The notes: a model not told the origin generated them from the letters alone. A DNA stretch of 64,000 bases from Natrialba swarupiae (GCF_008245225.1 NZ_VTAW01000005.1:62001-126000); one strand, 5' to 3'. Numbered from the stretch's first letter, positions 16,242-25,759 are shown. A program made the numbers and translations.

Positions 16242-17219
16242 TCAGCCCCTGAGTCGTCGACGATCGCCCGTCCCCTTCGTCATCGCGCTCGCGAGTGCTC
16301 CTTCGAGGACGACGTCGTCGCCGAGGTCGGTCACCCGAATCTCCGGGACGTTCGACATCACCATCTCGGAAACGCGCTCGCGGATCGGGTCGACGACCAG
16401 TTCCTCGTTGTGGAGTGCAACGGCGCCGCCGAAGGAGATGACGATCGGTGCGAACGAGTGGACGACGTTGGCGACGCCGATCGCGTTCCAGTGGGCGAGC
16501 TGGTCGATCACGTAGTCGGCTAGTTCGTCGTCGCCTGCGAGTTCGAAGACGTCCCTCGCGGTGAAATCCGGGCCCTCGAGCGGGAGTCCGGTCGATATCG
16601 TCGGGTCGTCCTCGGCGAGCAGTCGGGCGTAGTCGGGGATGGCGTTGCCCGAGCAGTACGCCTCCCAGTGGCCGTCGTGGCCACAGCCACAGGTCAGCCG
16701 GCCGCGCGGGTCGACGACGCAGTGACCGACCTCGCCGGCGTTCCCGTCCCAGCCGTCGATGATCTCGCCGTCACAACAGACGCCAGCACCGATCCCCGAG
16801 GAGATGGTGATGTAGACCATGTCGTCGGGGTTGCGACTCGCGTGGAACCGTTCGCCGATGACGCCCGCGTTCGTGTCGTTGTGAAGGTAGACCTCGTCGC
16901 TGTCGACCAGCTTCTCGATGGGACCGGTCAGCGGGATGCGATCGATCGAATCCGGCAGGTTCGCGGGGTCGATCACGGCTCCCTCCGCGAGGTCGAAGGG
17001 ACCGATCGAGCCGATTCCCGCGGCGACGATCTCCTCGGGATCGACGCCGGCGTCGACACAGGCCGCTCGAAGCGTCTCGAGGACGCCTTCCGTCACGTCG
17101 ATCCCCGTCGGGCCACGCGGCGTAGCGTTGCGACTTCGGCCGATCGTCGTTCCCTCGTCGTCACCGACGACGGCCCGCACGTTCGTCGCGCCGAGATCGA
17201 CGCCCGCATAGTAGACCAT
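16242..17219 (-). CDS. ROK-family glucokinase
   Basis: A 325-residue sugar kinase. ATP-binding GVDLGATNVRAVVGDD at the N-terminus, phosphate/sugar-binding LHNDTNAGVIGE and ITISSGIGAGVCCDGE, the ROK EVGHCVVDP, and the zinc-binding CGCGHDGHWEAYCSG. It would phosphorylate glucose with ATP. I chose the ATG at 17219 because MVYYAGVDLG is the normal ROK N-terminus; the open frame continues 38 codons upstream without family signal. It is monocistronic. Confidence 0.9.
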   Translation of the reverse strand: MVYYAGVDLGATNVRAVVGDDEGTTIGRSRNATPRGPTGIDVTEGVLETLRAACVDAGVDPEEIVAAGIGSIGPFDLAEGAVIDPANLPDSIDRIPLTGPIEKLVDSDEVYLHNDTNAGVIGERFHASRNPDDMVYITISSGIGAGVCCDGEIIDGWDGNAGEVGHCVVDPRGRLTCGCGHDGHWEAYCSGNAIPDYARLLAEDDPTISTGLPLEGPDFTARDVFELAGDDELADYVIDQLAHWNAIGVANVVHSFAPIVISFGGAVALHNEELVVDPIRERVSEMVMSNVPEIRVTDLGDDVVLEGALASAMTKGTGDRRRLRG

Positions 17220-17440
17220 GCTACCTGAAAGACGTCCGTCGCGACACTTAACTGCACATATTGTACTCGCCGACGAGTTTAGATTTCCTCGAACGACCGA
17301 CCGGCGTCTCGGACCGTCGTCGCCGGCCACCACGGCGACACTCGTGACTGTCCTGTGGGGGCGTCGGGTCGGGACGCACGAACCCCAAAATGTGGGGGCG
17401 GTCGACTGCTGGCGTCACAACCTGCAGTCGACGCCTGGTA

Positions 17441-17902
17441 CTACTCCGCTTCGCTGCTCCGGACGAACGTCACCGGACAGGGTGCCGACAGCAACACCTC
17501 CTGTGCGGTGGATCCAAACACCGCCTTCCCGGTCGGCGATCGGCGGCGGCCGCCGACGACGACCCGATCCGCATCGACGTCGGTCGCGACATCGACGATC
17601 GTCGGACCGTGTTCGCCGACCGCGCCCTGAATCCGGTACTCGACGCCGCGGTCGTCGAAGACCGAACGGAGGTTTCGAACCGTCGAGTGGCGCGCTGCGA
17701 CCTCGTCCGGATCGATCTCGTCGTTGTCGACGTCGAACTCGAGTTGCGTGAGCACTTCGTCGTACTCCGAGTCGGTGAAGACGTGTGCGAGGACGACCGT
17801 CGCATCGGTGGGTGCCGCGACCTCGACGACCGCTTCGGCCAGTTCGTCGCTCCGTTCCGCGTCGCCGGGTCCGATCGCGAGTAGGATTGTTTCCAGTGTC
17901 AT
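17441..17902 (-). CDS. Universal stress protein (UspA) family
   Basis: A 153-residue single-domain Usp. Starts [16 protein letters not shown]; ends with the ATP-binding pattern [20 protein letters not shown] and the usual last strand CPVTFVR. ATP-binding Usps are stress or starvation modulators; the exact partner is unknown. Monocistronic; the upstream region contains an AT-rich stretch (CTTAAATTC) at about 17929. Confidence 0.92.
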   Translation of the reverse strand: MTLETILLAIGPGDAERSDELAEAVVEVAAPTDATVVLAHVFTDSEYDEVLTQLEFDVDNDEIDPDEVAARHSTVRNLRSVFDDRGVEYRIQGAVGEHGPTIVDVATDVDADRVVVGGRRRSPTGKAVFGSTAQEVLLSAPCPVTFVRSSEAE

Positions 17903-18022
17903 GGGTCGGCTATCGCCCGGGTCCTACTTAAATTCAGGACTTTTTTCGAACAGTCGAAGTCCGAAACCGGTCGGAGAGTCCGGTTCCGAGCGATTTTTCG
18001 GCACAGTTCTCGAGGAATCCGT

Positions 18023-18763
18023 ATGAACGGACCTGACCTCGAGGGGCGAACGGTCCTCGTCACGGGAAGCGCGAGAGGCGTCGGGCGCGAACTACTGTTG
18101 GCGACCGCCGACTGCGGCGCGAAGACCGCGGTCCACTACCACACGAGCGCCGACGCGGCCAGTCGAGTCGCCGACGAGGCGGCCGACCGTGGCGCGTCGG
18201 AGACGACGACGGTCCAGGGAGATGTCACCGATCCCGAGAGCGTCGACGGCCTCTTCGCGGCCGTCGAGTCGGAACTGGACTCCGTCGACGTTCTCGTGAA
18301 CAACGTCGGAGAGTTCGCACCCGAACACTGGGAGGAGACGGATTTCGATCGGTGGAACCGGGTACTCGAGACGAACCTGAACGGAACGTACCTCTGTTCG
18401 AAACGTGCGCTGCCCGCGATGCGCGAACGCGAGTTCGGACGGATCGTCAACGTCGGCTACGCCTCCTCGGAGAAGGGACTAGTGAGCCCGAAGAACTTCC
18501 CGTATTTCGCCGCGAAAGCGGGCGTCCTGATGTTCACGCGAATGCTCGCGGCGGACACGCAAGACGACGGAATCACGGTCAACGCGATCTCACCGTACGT
18601 CGTCGAGAACTCCGCGGAGTTTCCCGACGAGTTGCCTCGAAACCGTCCCGCGAGTTTCGAGGATTTGATCCGTCCGCTGTACTTCTTCCTCGACCCCGAC
18701 AACGAGTACGTCAGCGGAGAGAACATCGAAGTCGACGGCGGCTGGCTCCCCGAAGACGTCTGA
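18023..18763 (+). CDS. Short-chain dehydrogenase/reductase (FabG-like)
   Basis: A 246-residue classical SDR. Cofactor motif TGSARGVGRELL (residues 14-25), structural NNVG, active-site Tyr/Lys in YFAAK, and the C-terminal SGENIEVDGGWLP. The catalytic Ser region reads NVGYASSEKG. The absence of an acidic residue after the second strand (AVHYHTSADAA) slightly favours NADP(H). Substrate unknown. The TGA stop is the first triplet of TGATACGG, which resembles the end of the 85-bp repeat. Confidence 0.92.
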   Translation: MNGPDLEGRTVLVTGSARGVGRELLLATADCGAKTAVHYHTSADAASRVADEAADRGASETTTVQGDVTDPESVDGLFAAVESELDSVDVLVNNVGEFAPEHWEETDFDRWNRVLETNLNGTYLCSKRALPAMREREFGRIVNVGYASSEKGLVSPKNFPYFAAKAGVLMFTRMLAADTQDDGITVNAISPYVVENSAEFPDELPRNRPASFEDLIRPLYFFLDPDNEYVSGENIEVDGGWLPEDV

Positions 18764-18923
18764 TACGGACCGCTGTCCCGGTCTCCCGGTTTGACCCCAA
18801 GACGTGCCGTATTCGTACCGGAGCTAACGACATGAATATCGGTTGATATTAACCGCGAGAGAGTGAAAGGCAACTCCGGAGAAAAGCTAAACATACATTG
18901 GTACGAACGCCAAGTCGTACGCA

Positions 18924-19058
18924 ATGAACGAGCCTGGATTCCAGACGGCAATGGACCAGGAAGCCCCCATTCAACGAGTTCGGCCCGGAGAGTTACGATC
19001 GAAAACGGCGCCCAAGGTGGCTCGAGACCCGGCGATTCGCGCCGGTCGATTCTCATGA
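18924..19058 (+). CDS. Possible 44-aa small protein coupled to isochorismatase
   Basis: An ATG-started frame encodes 44 residues ([20 protein letters not shown] at the start, ending RAGRFS). Its stop overlaps the next gene's start as ATGA, the usual arrangement for translational coupling. The composition is not acidic and third-position GC is lower than in neighbours, so it may be chance. No family recognised. Confidence 0.35.
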   Translation: MNEPGFQTAMDQEAPIQRVRPGELRSKTAPKVARDPAIRAGRFS

Positions 19059-19642
19059 GCGACGGAGCGTCGGTGTTCGACCCCGAGGCGAATTCGGCGC
19101 TCGAGCGTGCCGTGGTGCTCCTGATCGACTTCCAGTCTGGGTTCGACGACGAGTCGTGGGGAGTTCGGAACAATCCCGACGCGGAACGGCGGGCGGCGAC
19201 GGTGCTCTCGCGGTGGCGCAAGACCGACCGCCCCGTCGTTCACGTCCGACACGACTCGACCGAACCCGACTCGCCGCTTCGGGGTGATCGGCCGGGATTC
19301 GCGTTCAAGCCCGACCTCGAGCCCCGCGGTGACGAACCGGTGTTCGTCAAGTCCGTCAACGGGGCGTTCGTCGACACCGACCTCGAGGCGTGGCTCCGAG
19401 AACGCGGCCACGAGACGCTCGTGGTGATGGGGTTGACCACCGACCACTGCGTCTCGACGACCGCACGGATGGCCGAGAATCGCGGCTTCGACGTGACCGT
19501 CGTCGCGGACGCGACCGCGACGTTCGACCGGCGGTTCGAGGGCGAACAGTTCGACGCCGACGTCGTCCACCGGACCGCACTGGCCCACCTCGAGGGAGAG
19601 TTCGCCACGATCACTCGAGCGGCCGAGATCATCGGTCGCTGA
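19055..19642 (+). CDS. Isochorismatase-family cysteine hydrolase
   Basis: A 195-residue hydrolase. Catalytic Asp in [12 protein letters not shown]; Lys in [18 protein letters not shown]; the nucleophilic Cys in [20 protein letters not shown], followed by [13 protein letters not shown]. This Asp-Lys-Cys triad is typical of nicotinamidases, isochorismatases and related amidohydrolases; the substrate cannot be chosen. I used the ATG at 19055, matching the domain start; the frame stays open 64 codons upstream but without protein character. Confidence 0.88.
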   Translation: MSDGASVFDPEANSALERAVVLLIDFQSGFDDESWGVRNNPDAERRAATVLSRWRKTDRPVVHVRHDSTEPDSPLRGDRPGFAFKPDLEPRGDEPVFVKSVNGAFVDTDLEAWLRERGHETLVVMGLTTDHCVSTTARMAENRGFDVTVVADATATFDRRFEGEQFDADVVHRTALAHLEGEFATITRAAEIIGR

Positions 19643-19650
19643 CACCGAGT

Positions 19651-20895
19651 TCAGTTCAGGTCGCCGAGCCCGAGCTCCCAGCGGGCGAGCCTGGTGATAA
19701 GCGGCAGATCACCGAGTTCGAGCAGTTTCGCGATGGCGATGGGACTGCCACGGTTGGCCTTCGACAGCGTCTCGTCGTCCATCCGGTTTAGATCCCGCAT
19801 GAACGCGTCGTATCGGTCGTTCTCCGCGAGATAGAGCAGTTTCGTCATCCAGAGCCGGTTTCGCACGTTCGGTGCGACCTCCTGGTGCCAGAGGGTGTCG
19901 TACACCTCGAGGTTCTCCGCAGTCGGCTCGAGATCGCCGTGTTTGAGACAGCTGTCGGCTGCGGCGGCGGCCATCCGACCCGACTGCATACACTTGTTGA
20001 TCCCCTCACCCCAGAGCGGATCGACCGTCGGCACGGTATCGCCGATAGCCATGAACCGATCGGTGTGCATCTGTCCTGGCGGCTGGATGTGTGCCGACCC
20101 GCGGTGTTGTTTCCCCTCGAGTCGCTCGGCGTTTCGAAAGCGTGGATCGGTCTCGAGCCAGTGTTCGAGATAGTCGTCGATGGTAAATCCATCACGGGCG
20201 TAACGGCTGTGGATGTCGTTCTGGATGTAACAGAGACCGACCTTCGCCGTATCCTCGCCGGTGTGGAAGATCCACGAGTAGCCGCCGGGTGCGATCGCGT
20301 GGTCGAGTCGGAGCATCATCGCGTCGTGGAGGTCGGCAAAGCCGGGACGATCGATATCGATGCCTTCGAACTCGTACTCGATGCCGACCGCGTGGTTCTC
20401 GCGTTTCAGGTCGACGACGTCGAGTTTCTTCGCGAGGGGGGCCGCCGGTCCCGTCGCGTCGATCACGATCTCGCCGTACACTTCCTCGTCGCCGTTGTAT
20501 CGGACGCCGACGATCTCGCCGCCCTCGGTGATCGGCGCTGTTACGCGCGCCTCGAAGCGATACTCCGCGCCGTCGTCCTCGCCGTCGGCCACGAGATATC
20601 GCTTGAAGTCGGCGAACTCGAGGACGGCACCCGGCTGTTCGCGCACGTAGTGGTCTTTCGGCGACTCGAGGACGACGCTGTCGGTATACTGCATCACCAC
20701 GTCGTCGGGAATTCCGAAGGAGGCCATCATCGAGGGGAACGTCCCCGCGGTCGATTTGTTGCTCTGGCGGGGGAACCCCTCTTCTGACTCCGTCTCGAGC
20801 ACGACGACGTCGTAGCCTCTGGCAGCGAGGTCACGCGCACACTGGGCACCGGCCGGACCCGCGCCGGCGATCACCACGTCGTAGCGGTCGTTCAT
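19651..20895 (-). CDS. Geranylgeranyl reductase-family FAD flavoprotein
   Basis: A 414-residue flavoprotein. Rossmann FAD motif GAGPAGAQCARDLAARGYDV near the N-terminus; a second FAD region RFMAIGDTVPTVDPLWGEGI (residues about 285-305). These are the hallmarks of the FixC/geranylgeranyl reductase superfamily that saturates isoprenoid chains of archaeal lipids or quinones. Its individual substrate is not certain; haloarchaea carry several paralogues. Convergent with the isochorismatase gene, 8 nt apart. Confidence 0.88.
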   Translation of the reverse strand: MNDRYDVVIAGAGPAGAQCARDLAARGYDVVVLETESEEGFPRQSNKSTAGTFPSMMASFGIPDDVVMQYTDSVVLESPKDHYVREQPGAVLEFADFKRYLVADGEDDGAEYRFEARVTAPITEGGEIVGVRYNGDEEVYGEIVIDATGPAAPLAKKLDVVDLKRENHAVGIEYEFEGIDIDRPGFADLHDAMMLRLDHAIAPGGYSWIFHTGEDTAKVGLCYIQNDIHSRYARDGFTIDDYLEHWLETDPRFRNAERLEGKQHRGSAHIQPPGQMHTDRFMAIGDTVPTVDPLWGEGINKCMQSGRMAAAAADSCLKHGDLEPTAENLEVYDTLWHQEVAPNVRNRLWMTKLLYLAENDRYDAFMRDLNRMDDETLSKANRGSPIAIAKLLELGDLPLITRLARWELGLGDLN

Positions 20896-21210
20896 GCTCT
20901 CGAGACTGTGTCGAACCCTAATGAGTTTGTTCAGTCGTCGTCGCGCCCCCGTTTTCCGGTAGACGGGGCGTTAGACGCCCTTGAAAGCGAAGATATCGGT
21001 TGGCCGGCTCGGTCAGGTGCATGACGTTACGGACGACGGCCACGAGCTTCGTTCTTGGCCATGGATCGAAGATCCGATCGAACGCATACGTGGGGATCCG
21101 GTCGATCGAGCCGACCGACCGATCCCGACGATCCGTTTCGAATCGCCTCGAGCCGGCGTTCGGAGGCCACGACCGCGGAACTTTTGCGACGCTGGTGAGA
21201 AGGGAGTGGT
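20896..21210. other. Intergenic region of about 315 nt with one hairpin
   Basis: No coding frame is convincing. It holds a short perfect stem-loop, GGGCGT-TAG-ACGCCC (20966-20980), and the divergent promoters of the flavoprotein and the regulator. Confidence 0.45.
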
Positions 21211-21990
21211 ATGGTCGACGTCCTCGACAACAAGCGAGCCGCGACGCGGTTTCGGATTCTCGTGCAGATCGCCGAGCGCCAGCCCGCCGTCAGCCAGGGC
21301 GAGATCGCCGAGGAGGTCGGCGTCACGAGTCAGGCCGTCAGCGAGTATATCCGCGAACTCGTCGACGAGGGCCTCGTCGAGAAGGAGGGGCGATCGCGGT
21401 ACCGCGTCACCCCGGAAGGAGTCGACTGGCTGTTCCAGACCGCAGACGACGTCCGCCGGTTCGCCGACCACGTCACCGGCGACGTCCTCGACGCGATGAG
21501 CGAAGCGGCGTACATCGCCACCGACGACATCGACGAGGGCGAGACCGTCTCCCTGTTCGTCGAGAACGGCCTGCTCCACGCTCGTTCCGGCGACGAGGGG
21601 CCGGCGACCGGCGTCGCGACGACCGATGCCGAGGCCGGCACCGACGTCGGCGTCACCAGTTTCGAGGGCGTCATGGACCTCGAGCCGGGTTCGGCCACCG
21701 TCCTCCAGGTGCCGGCGGTCCGTACCGGAGGGAGCCGTGCCGTCGACTCGCGGTTCGTCGCAGACCACTGTGAAGACGCGGACCTGATCGTCGCGGCCGG
21801 CGTCGAGGCCGTCGTCGCCTGTCGCGAGGCCGGAACCGATCCAGCCGTCCCGTTTGCGGCCGGCGAAATCGCGGCCGAAGGGGCCGAACGCGGTCTCGCG
21901 GTGACCGTCGTCGTCACGACCGACGAGGTGGGTCGTGTCACCGACACGCTGCGCGACGCCGACGTCACCTACGAAGTGCTCGAGGGCTGA
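21211..21990 (+). CDS. Winged-helix transcriptional regulator with haloarchaeal C-terminal domain
   Basis: A 259-residue protein. Residues about 10-70 form a winged helix: AATRFRILVQIAERQPAVSQ, EIAEEVGVTSQAVSEYIREL, then VEKEGRSRYRVTPEGVDWL. The rest (about 95-259) is a haloarchaeal domain with two parts, the second rich in Asp/Val and resembling a small-molecule sensor. I recognise it only as a conserved haloarchaeal regulator; its targets are unknown. Monocistronic. Confidence 0.85.
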   Translation: MVDVLDNKRAATRFRILVQIAERQPAVSQGEIAEEVGVTSQAVSEYIRELVDEGLVEKEGRSRYRVTPEGVDWLFQTADDVRRFADHVTGDVLDAMSEAAYIATDDIDEGETVSLFVENGLLHARSGDEGPATGVATTDAEAGTDVGVTSFEGVMDLEPGSATVLQVPAVRTGGSRAVDSRFVADHCEDADLIVAAGVEAVVACREAGTDPAVPFAAGEIAAEGAERGLAVTVVVTTDEVGRVTDTLRDADVTYEVLEG

Positions 21991-22151
21991 TACCGGACGC
22001 CGGACGTTTCGGATCGAATCTTGAGAGTAACAGCTATTGGGTCGCGGCGTCACAGTCGGGCGAATACTCTCGATAGTTGACGACCGCAAGAGCATCGCGC
22101 ACCAGTCGCGCTCACGTCGTGCGATCGGGGCCGCTATCGCGAAACAGTTCG

Positions 22152-22922
22152 TTACCCGATGTAGCGCAGGTCGTCGTCCGTCGGCATCTCCATGTTCTGT
22201 TGTTGCTGTTCCATCTCTTGGATCTTGCCGATGACGTCCTCCATCTCGCCGGCGCGTTCGTCCAGGGACTCGTAGTCGAGGTCGAACTCGAGGACCGCCT
22301 CGAGCACCTCGAGGACCGCGCGAGCGCTTTTCGGGTCGACGAGGTAGCCGCTGGTCTCGCCCATCAGACAGGCCGACTCGAAGCCCCGGCGTTCGCCGAG
22401 TCCGAGCAGGAGTCCGGAGACGCCGACGATGCCGCCAGCGGGTTCGTCCTCGCGGAACTCGACGCCGGCCTCCTCGAGCGGATCGAGCAGCGACTCGTCG
22501 CTGACCGCGCCGACGACGGCGTACTCGTCGATGAGTTCACCCGTCGGAACGCCGCCGAGTGCGAACGCCTCCGATGCGCCGAACTCCTCGGCGATGTCGA
22601 GAAAGGCGGTCGTCAGCACGTAGTGGCCCTCGTTGGTCTGTGCCTGGTTGTCGCCGGTCAACAGGAGCACGTCACGCCCCTCAGGAACGGTGATAGCGTA
22701 GATCTCTGCGCAGGTCAGCTCCGAGACGCCGTCCTCGATGGTCACCTGCGGCGGAAACTCCTGTGAGTAGACGCGGCGAACCAGCGTACTCTCCCCTTCG
22801 AGTTCCTCGAGTACGTGATCGACCGCAAGCTTTCCGACGTGGCCGACACCCGGCAACCCCTCGACGAGAACGGGGTCGTCCAAGTCGGCCTCGGCGACTG
22901 CGTCGATCTCGAGTTCGTCCAT
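22152..22922 (-). CDS. PAC2-family proteasome assembly chaperone homologue
   Basis: A 256-residue COG2047/PAC2 protein: LVEGLPGVGHVGKLAVDHVL near the N-terminus, LLLTGDNQAQTNEGHYVL, FALGGVPTGELIDEYAVVGA, and a C-terminal coiled-coil helix with a Gln/Met-rich stretch (EMEQQQQNMEMPTDDDLRYI). The C-terminal tail resembles the HbYX-type ends that dock on the 20S proteasome, though the last residues are YIG. It is the last gene of the eL42-eS27-aIF2alpha-Nop10 operon, 6 nt after Nop10. Confidence 0.9.
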   Translation of the reverse strand: MDELEIDAVAEADLDDPVLVEGLPGVGHVGKLAVDHVLEELEGESTLVRRVYSQEFPPQVTIEDGVSELTCAEIYAITVPEGRDVLLLTGDNQAQTNEGHYVLTTAFLDIAEEFGASEAFALGGVPTGELIDEYAVVGAVSDESLLDPLEEAGVEFREDEPAGGIVGVSGLLLGLGERRGFESACLMGETSGYLVDPKSARAVLEVLEAVLEFDLDYESLDERAGEMEDVIGKIQEMEQQQQNMEMPTDDDLRYIG

Positions 22923-22928
22923 ACCGTA

Positions 22929-23108
22929 TCAGCGACTGCGACGTTTAAGAGCGCGTCGGTACTCGCCGTACGGATCTTCGGGATCGAACGGGGCCGGGGC
23001 GCTGTTTTCCGTTTTGGCGCTACACACCGGACACTCCGACGAAAGACTGTAGACCGGGCGGTCGTGTCGCTCGCGCCAGGCCGAACACACCCGGATATCT
23101 GATTTCAT
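22929..23108 (-). CDS. nop10: Nop10 (H/ACA RNP pseudouridylation subunit)
   Basis: A 59-residue protein, MKSDIRVCSAWRERHDRPVY, a zinc ribbon with CPVCSAK, and the conserved tail FDPEDPYGEYRRALKRR. It is a core component of archaeal H/ACA guide RNPs that pseudouridylate rRNA. Normal family length. Lies between aIF2-alpha (26 nt upstream) and the PAC2 protein. The first zinc pair is incomplete (a single Cys before CPVC), which is seen in archaeal Nop10. Confidence 0.93.
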   Translation of the reverse strand: MKSDIRVCSAWRERHDRPVYSLSSECPVCSAKTENSAPAPFDPEDPYGEYRRALKRRSR

Positions 23109-23133
23109 TCCTCGAGAGTCGATGTCGAAGGCG

Positions 23134-23934
23134 TCACTCGTCGTCGGTTCGTCGCTCGCGGTGGAACTCGCCGTCGCCGTCGTGGCCTTCGATGGCGGTG
23201 ACCGCTCGCTGGGCGCTCTCCTCGAGTTGGGCCTCGGCAGTCTTGTAGTTCGGCGCCTTGACCTTGATGCGGTACTCGGGTGCGCCGACGTAGTTGACCT
23301 CGAGGTCGACTTCGTCGGGAATGCCGCCGTTGCCCTCGGCGGCCTCGAGTGCGTCACGAATGCCGTCGACGCCGGTCGGCGACGGGTTCTCGAGGTCGAC
23401 GTAGCCGGTGACGTTGACGTACGGGACCGAGACGTTTTCGCGGGCGGTCTCGACGATCGATTCGATCTCCTCGTCAGTGAGATCGGTACTCGAGAGCGCC
23501 TCCTCGCCGTGGATCGCCGCCTGCTTGAAGCCGTCGTAGAGGCTGCCGTGGGCACCGATCAGTTCGTTCGCGATCGCGGTGTACGCCTCGTCGTCGATCC
23601 CCTCGGTGACCGCCAGATCCATCCAGTTGTCGGCCTTCTGCTCGTTTTTCCACTGCTGGATCTTCTCGGAGCGCTGGTGGTCGTTGACGTCTTTGAGCGA
23701 GAGATCGATCTGCTCGTGTCCTTCGTCGACGTCTAACACCTTACAGACGACGATCTGGCCCTCTCGGACGTGGTCGCGGACGTTCTTGATCCAGCCGCTT
23801 GCGACCTCCGAGATGTGGATCAGCCCACGTTTGTCCTCGTACTCCTCGAGATCGACGAAGACGCCGAAGTCCTCGATCTCGTCGATCTTGCCGACGACGA
23901 GGTCGCCGGGATCGGGCCAGCCGGTGAATTTCAT
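23134..23934 (-). CDS. Translation initiation factor aIF2 subunit alpha
   Basis: A 266-residue aIF2-alpha. N-terminal S1 RNA-binding domain ([20 protein letters not shown] to [12 protein letters not shown], about 8-90), helical middle domain, and C-terminal alpha/beta domain ([20 protein letters not shown]). With the beta and gamma subunits it brings initiator tRNA to the ribosome. The start overlaps the eS27 stop by 4 nt, indicating tight co-translation in the ribosomal operon. Confidence 0.96.
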   Translation of the reverse strand: MKFTGWPDPGDLVVGKIDEIEDFGVFVDLEEYEDKRGLIHISEVASGWIKNVRDHVREGQIVVCKVLDVDEGHEQIDLSLKDVNDHQRSEKIQQWKNEQKADNWMDLAVTEGIDDEAYTAIANELIGAHGSLYDGFKQAAIHGEEALSSTDLTDEEIESIVETARENVSVPYVNVTGYVDLENPSPTGVDGIRDALEAAEGNGGIPDEVDLEVNYVGAPEYRIKVKAPNYKTAEAQLEESAQRAVTAIEGHDGDGEFHRERRTDDE

Positions 23935-24104
23935 CGTGACTCGACTGTTTCTAAGATCTCGTGTTCGATGTTGGCTTTCCCTCCCGTCGGTCGGGCGAGG
24001 GTCGTACCGCAGACGGCGCAGGCGACCTCGGTAGAGGCCTTGCCGAAGACGACCTGTTCGTTCTCACAGTCACCGCATCGGACGCTGTAAAAGTTTCCTG
24101 CCAT
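23931..24104 (-). CDS. 30S ribosomal protein S27e (eS27)
   Basis: A 57-residue zinc-ribbon ribosomal protein: [20 protein letters not shown], then [18 protein letters not shown]. The two CxxC pairs bind zinc. Start at 24104 ([13 protein letters not shown]) is the family start; the longer frame upstream is Pro/Arg-rich noise. It is the second gene of the operon, 5 nt after eL42 and overlapping aIF2-alpha. Confidence 0.95.
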   Translation of the reverse strand: MAGNFYSVRCGDCENEQVVFGKASTEVACAVCGTTLARPTGGKANIEHEILETVESR

Positions 24105-24109
24105 TGAAA

Positions 24110-24391
24110 TCACTCCTGGAACTCGAGTCGGCCGGTTCGCCACCCTTCGCGGAGGTGGGCTCTGCCACACTCGCTGCAGCGGTACTTGAGGTCGGTCTTC
24201 TTGGTCGGCTTCTCGCCGGCTGGCACCTTCGAGAAGCGACCCGAGTTACCGATCGACGCGGAGTTGCGCTTCGTTCGGCGAGCGTCCCACTTCATTCCCG
24301 AGGAGCGGCCGGTTCGGGCCTTCTCGACTTCGTGCTCGTGGTGCTCGTGGCAGTGCGGACAGTACGTATTGAATCTGCGTGGCATCTGCAT
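24110..24391 (-). CDS. 50S ribosomal protein L44e (eL42)
   Basis: A 93-residue ribosomal protein. Starts [20 protein letters not shown], zinc pair CPHC; later [20 protein letters not shown] with the second CxxC pair. It lies near the E site of the 50S subunit. First gene of the conserved archaeal operon eL42-eS27-aIF2alpha-Nop10-PAC2. An 85-bp palindromic element lies about 90 nt upstream. Confidence 0.96.
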   Translation of the reverse strand: MQMPRRFNTYCPHCHEHHEHEVEKARTGRSSGMKWDARRTKRNSASIGNSGRFSKVPAGEKPTKKTDLKYRCSECGRAHLREGWRTGRLEFQE

Positions 24392-24482
24392 GGTTATCTC
24401 ACTTGCGGTGGGCTAAGGTAGGGCTGTTTAAAACCCGTTTGGTTCGTCGCCGTCCGACGATGGTTCGGCTTGGGGGTTGTTA

Positions 24483-24567
24483 GCATACTGATTGCTGTAC
24501 GTTATTACCGTCACTCTCGGAGAACGGACTCGAGGGAGACGGTACACAGAGACAGCAATCCGTATCA
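24483..24567. repeat. 85-bp palindromic intergenic element, copy E2
   Basis: Degenerate copy: begins GCATACTGATTGCTGTA and ends ACAGCAATCCGTATCA. Ends and length match the other copies while the centre has diverged (internal arms CTCTCGGAGAACGG and CTCGAGGGAG). It lies between the divergent eL42 and HAH_0734-family genes. Confidence 0.65.
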
Positions 24568-24622
24568 GTCGCCGCCGGGCGCGGTCGAAGCGTTTAATCC
24601 GTCTTCTGTCGAACCGTCCCGT

Positions 24623-24889
24623 ATGAAACAGCTCATCATCCACGGGGATCCCGGCATTCGTTCGGGCGCGATCATCGAGTACGAGGGCGAAGAGGTGGTC
24701 TGTTTCGGGATCAATCGAAACGGGGAGTGGAACGGTCCCGAGGAGGTCCAACTGTGGTGTACCGTGGGCGAAGAAGACGAGTACGAAGAGTACGAACGCC
24801 GAAACTACATTCCACACTTCCTCGAGGTCGACCACGTCGACGCCGAGGACGTCAGCGTGACTCGAGCGAAAGCCGACCTCGCGGTCTGA
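24623..24889 (+). CDS. HAH_0734-family haloarchaeal protein
   Basis: An 88-residue conserved haloarchaeal protein, MKQLIIHGDPGIRSGAIIEY, then CFGINRNGEWNGPEE and a very acidic EEDEYEEYERRNY. I recognise the family name but no function is known. The ATG at 24623 is chosen over longer frames since the family begins MKQLIIHGDPG. Its TGA stop begins TGATACGGGCTGC, matching the end of the 85-bp repeat, and a short palindrome follows (to about 24934). Confidence 0.85.
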   Translation: MKQLIIHGDPGIRSGAIIEYEGEEVVCFGINRNGEWNGPEEVQLWCTVGEEDEYEEYERRNYIPHFLEVDHVDAEDVSVTRAKADLAV

Positions 24890-24934
24890 TACGGGCTGCG
24901 ATCGACCGCGACCGACGCATTGCGGTCCGTATAA
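24887..24934. repeat. Short derivative of the palindromic element at a stop codon
   Basis: TGATACGGGCTGC at one end and TGCGGTCCGTATAA at the other form imperfect arms around about 20 nt. The first three bases are the stop codon of the upstream gene. It looks like an internally deleted form of the 85-bp element. Confidence 0.4.
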
Positions 24935-25024
24935 CGCGGCCGACAACACCGGGATGCCGATCCGACCGCGACCCGATCTCGTTTCCCGTCCGCCCGGTGG
25001 AGGAACTCGAGTCCGCGATCGAGG

Positions 25025-25588
25025 CTACCGGACTTCGGCCCGGTCGATCCAGCCCTGAAGTCGTTTTTCGGAGATATCTGTTTGCTCGGCCAGTACACCG
25101 GCATCGGCATCGGCGAGATCCGCGACCGTCTCGACGCCGGCGTCGGCGAGGCGGTCAGCGTACGCCGGACCGATTCCTTTGATCGAGTCGACCGGCTCGC
25201 TCGGCTCGTCGTCCGGTTCCTCGAAGGCGGACTCGTCACCCATCTCCTCGGGCGAGCGCTCCGAAACGTCCTCGGCCGGCGGTTCGTCCACCGTCGTCTC
25301 TTCGGTAGGTGTCGCGTCCGTCTCCGCCGGTCCCGTCGCTTCCGCCGGCTCGGCAGCTTCCTCGGGTTCGTCCGGTGGATCCATGACGGAGTCGGTCGAA
25401 CCGGCGGCCGTCGAGCCGGCGGCGGCCGCCTCCTCGTCCAGCGACGGCGTCTCCGTGGGCGTCCCTCCCACCTCGCCCTCGCTCGAGCGCTCGCGTTCGA
25501 CCGTTACTCCGACGTCTCGGGCGTCCTGTGACTGCGAACCCGAGTCGTCGATCCCCAACAGCGATTTCAACGTTTGGAGGATTCCCAT
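25025..25588 (-). CDS. Helix-hairpin-helix domain protein with long acidic linker
   Basis: A 187-residue protein. N-terminal helix MGILQTLKSLLGIDDSGS, then about 110 residues of low-complexity Glu/Pro/Ala/Thr/Asp, then a C-terminal helix-hairpin-helix module VDSIKGIGPAYADRLADAGV and DLADADAGVLAEQTDISEKR. The HhH fold of this type (as in the end of RNA polymerase alpha or topoisomerase-like repeats) usually binds nucleic acid or a protein partner. Function unknown. Start at 25588 gives the conserved MGILQ beginning. Confidence 0.82.
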   Translation of the reverse strand: MGILQTLKSLLGIDDSGSQSQDARDVGVTVERERSSEGEVGGTPTETPSLDEEAAAAGSTAAGSTDSVMDPPDEPEEAAEPAEATGPAETDATPTEETTVDEPPAEDVSERSPEEMGDESAFEEPDDEPSEPVDSIKGIGPAYADRLADAGVETVADLADADAGVLAEQTDISEKRLQGWIDRAEVR

Positions 25589-25759
25589 CGGGAAGAGATA
25601 CACGTTTGCTTCACTTAAAATCGTCCGATGTGGAACATCGTCGATCCGTCTGCCCGCTACACTCCGGACTCCGACGGATTCTCCCCCGCAGACGACTCGA
25701 TCGTGAGTGCGACCGGTGGCGGTCGGTCCGGCAGTCGCCGACGTGGCCGACTCGAGAGG

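Noticed and set aside
18761-18846. Full 85-bp element after the SDR gene
   Set aside because: Only the first TGATACGG end matches well; interior and far end do not, so it is not listed as a full copy.
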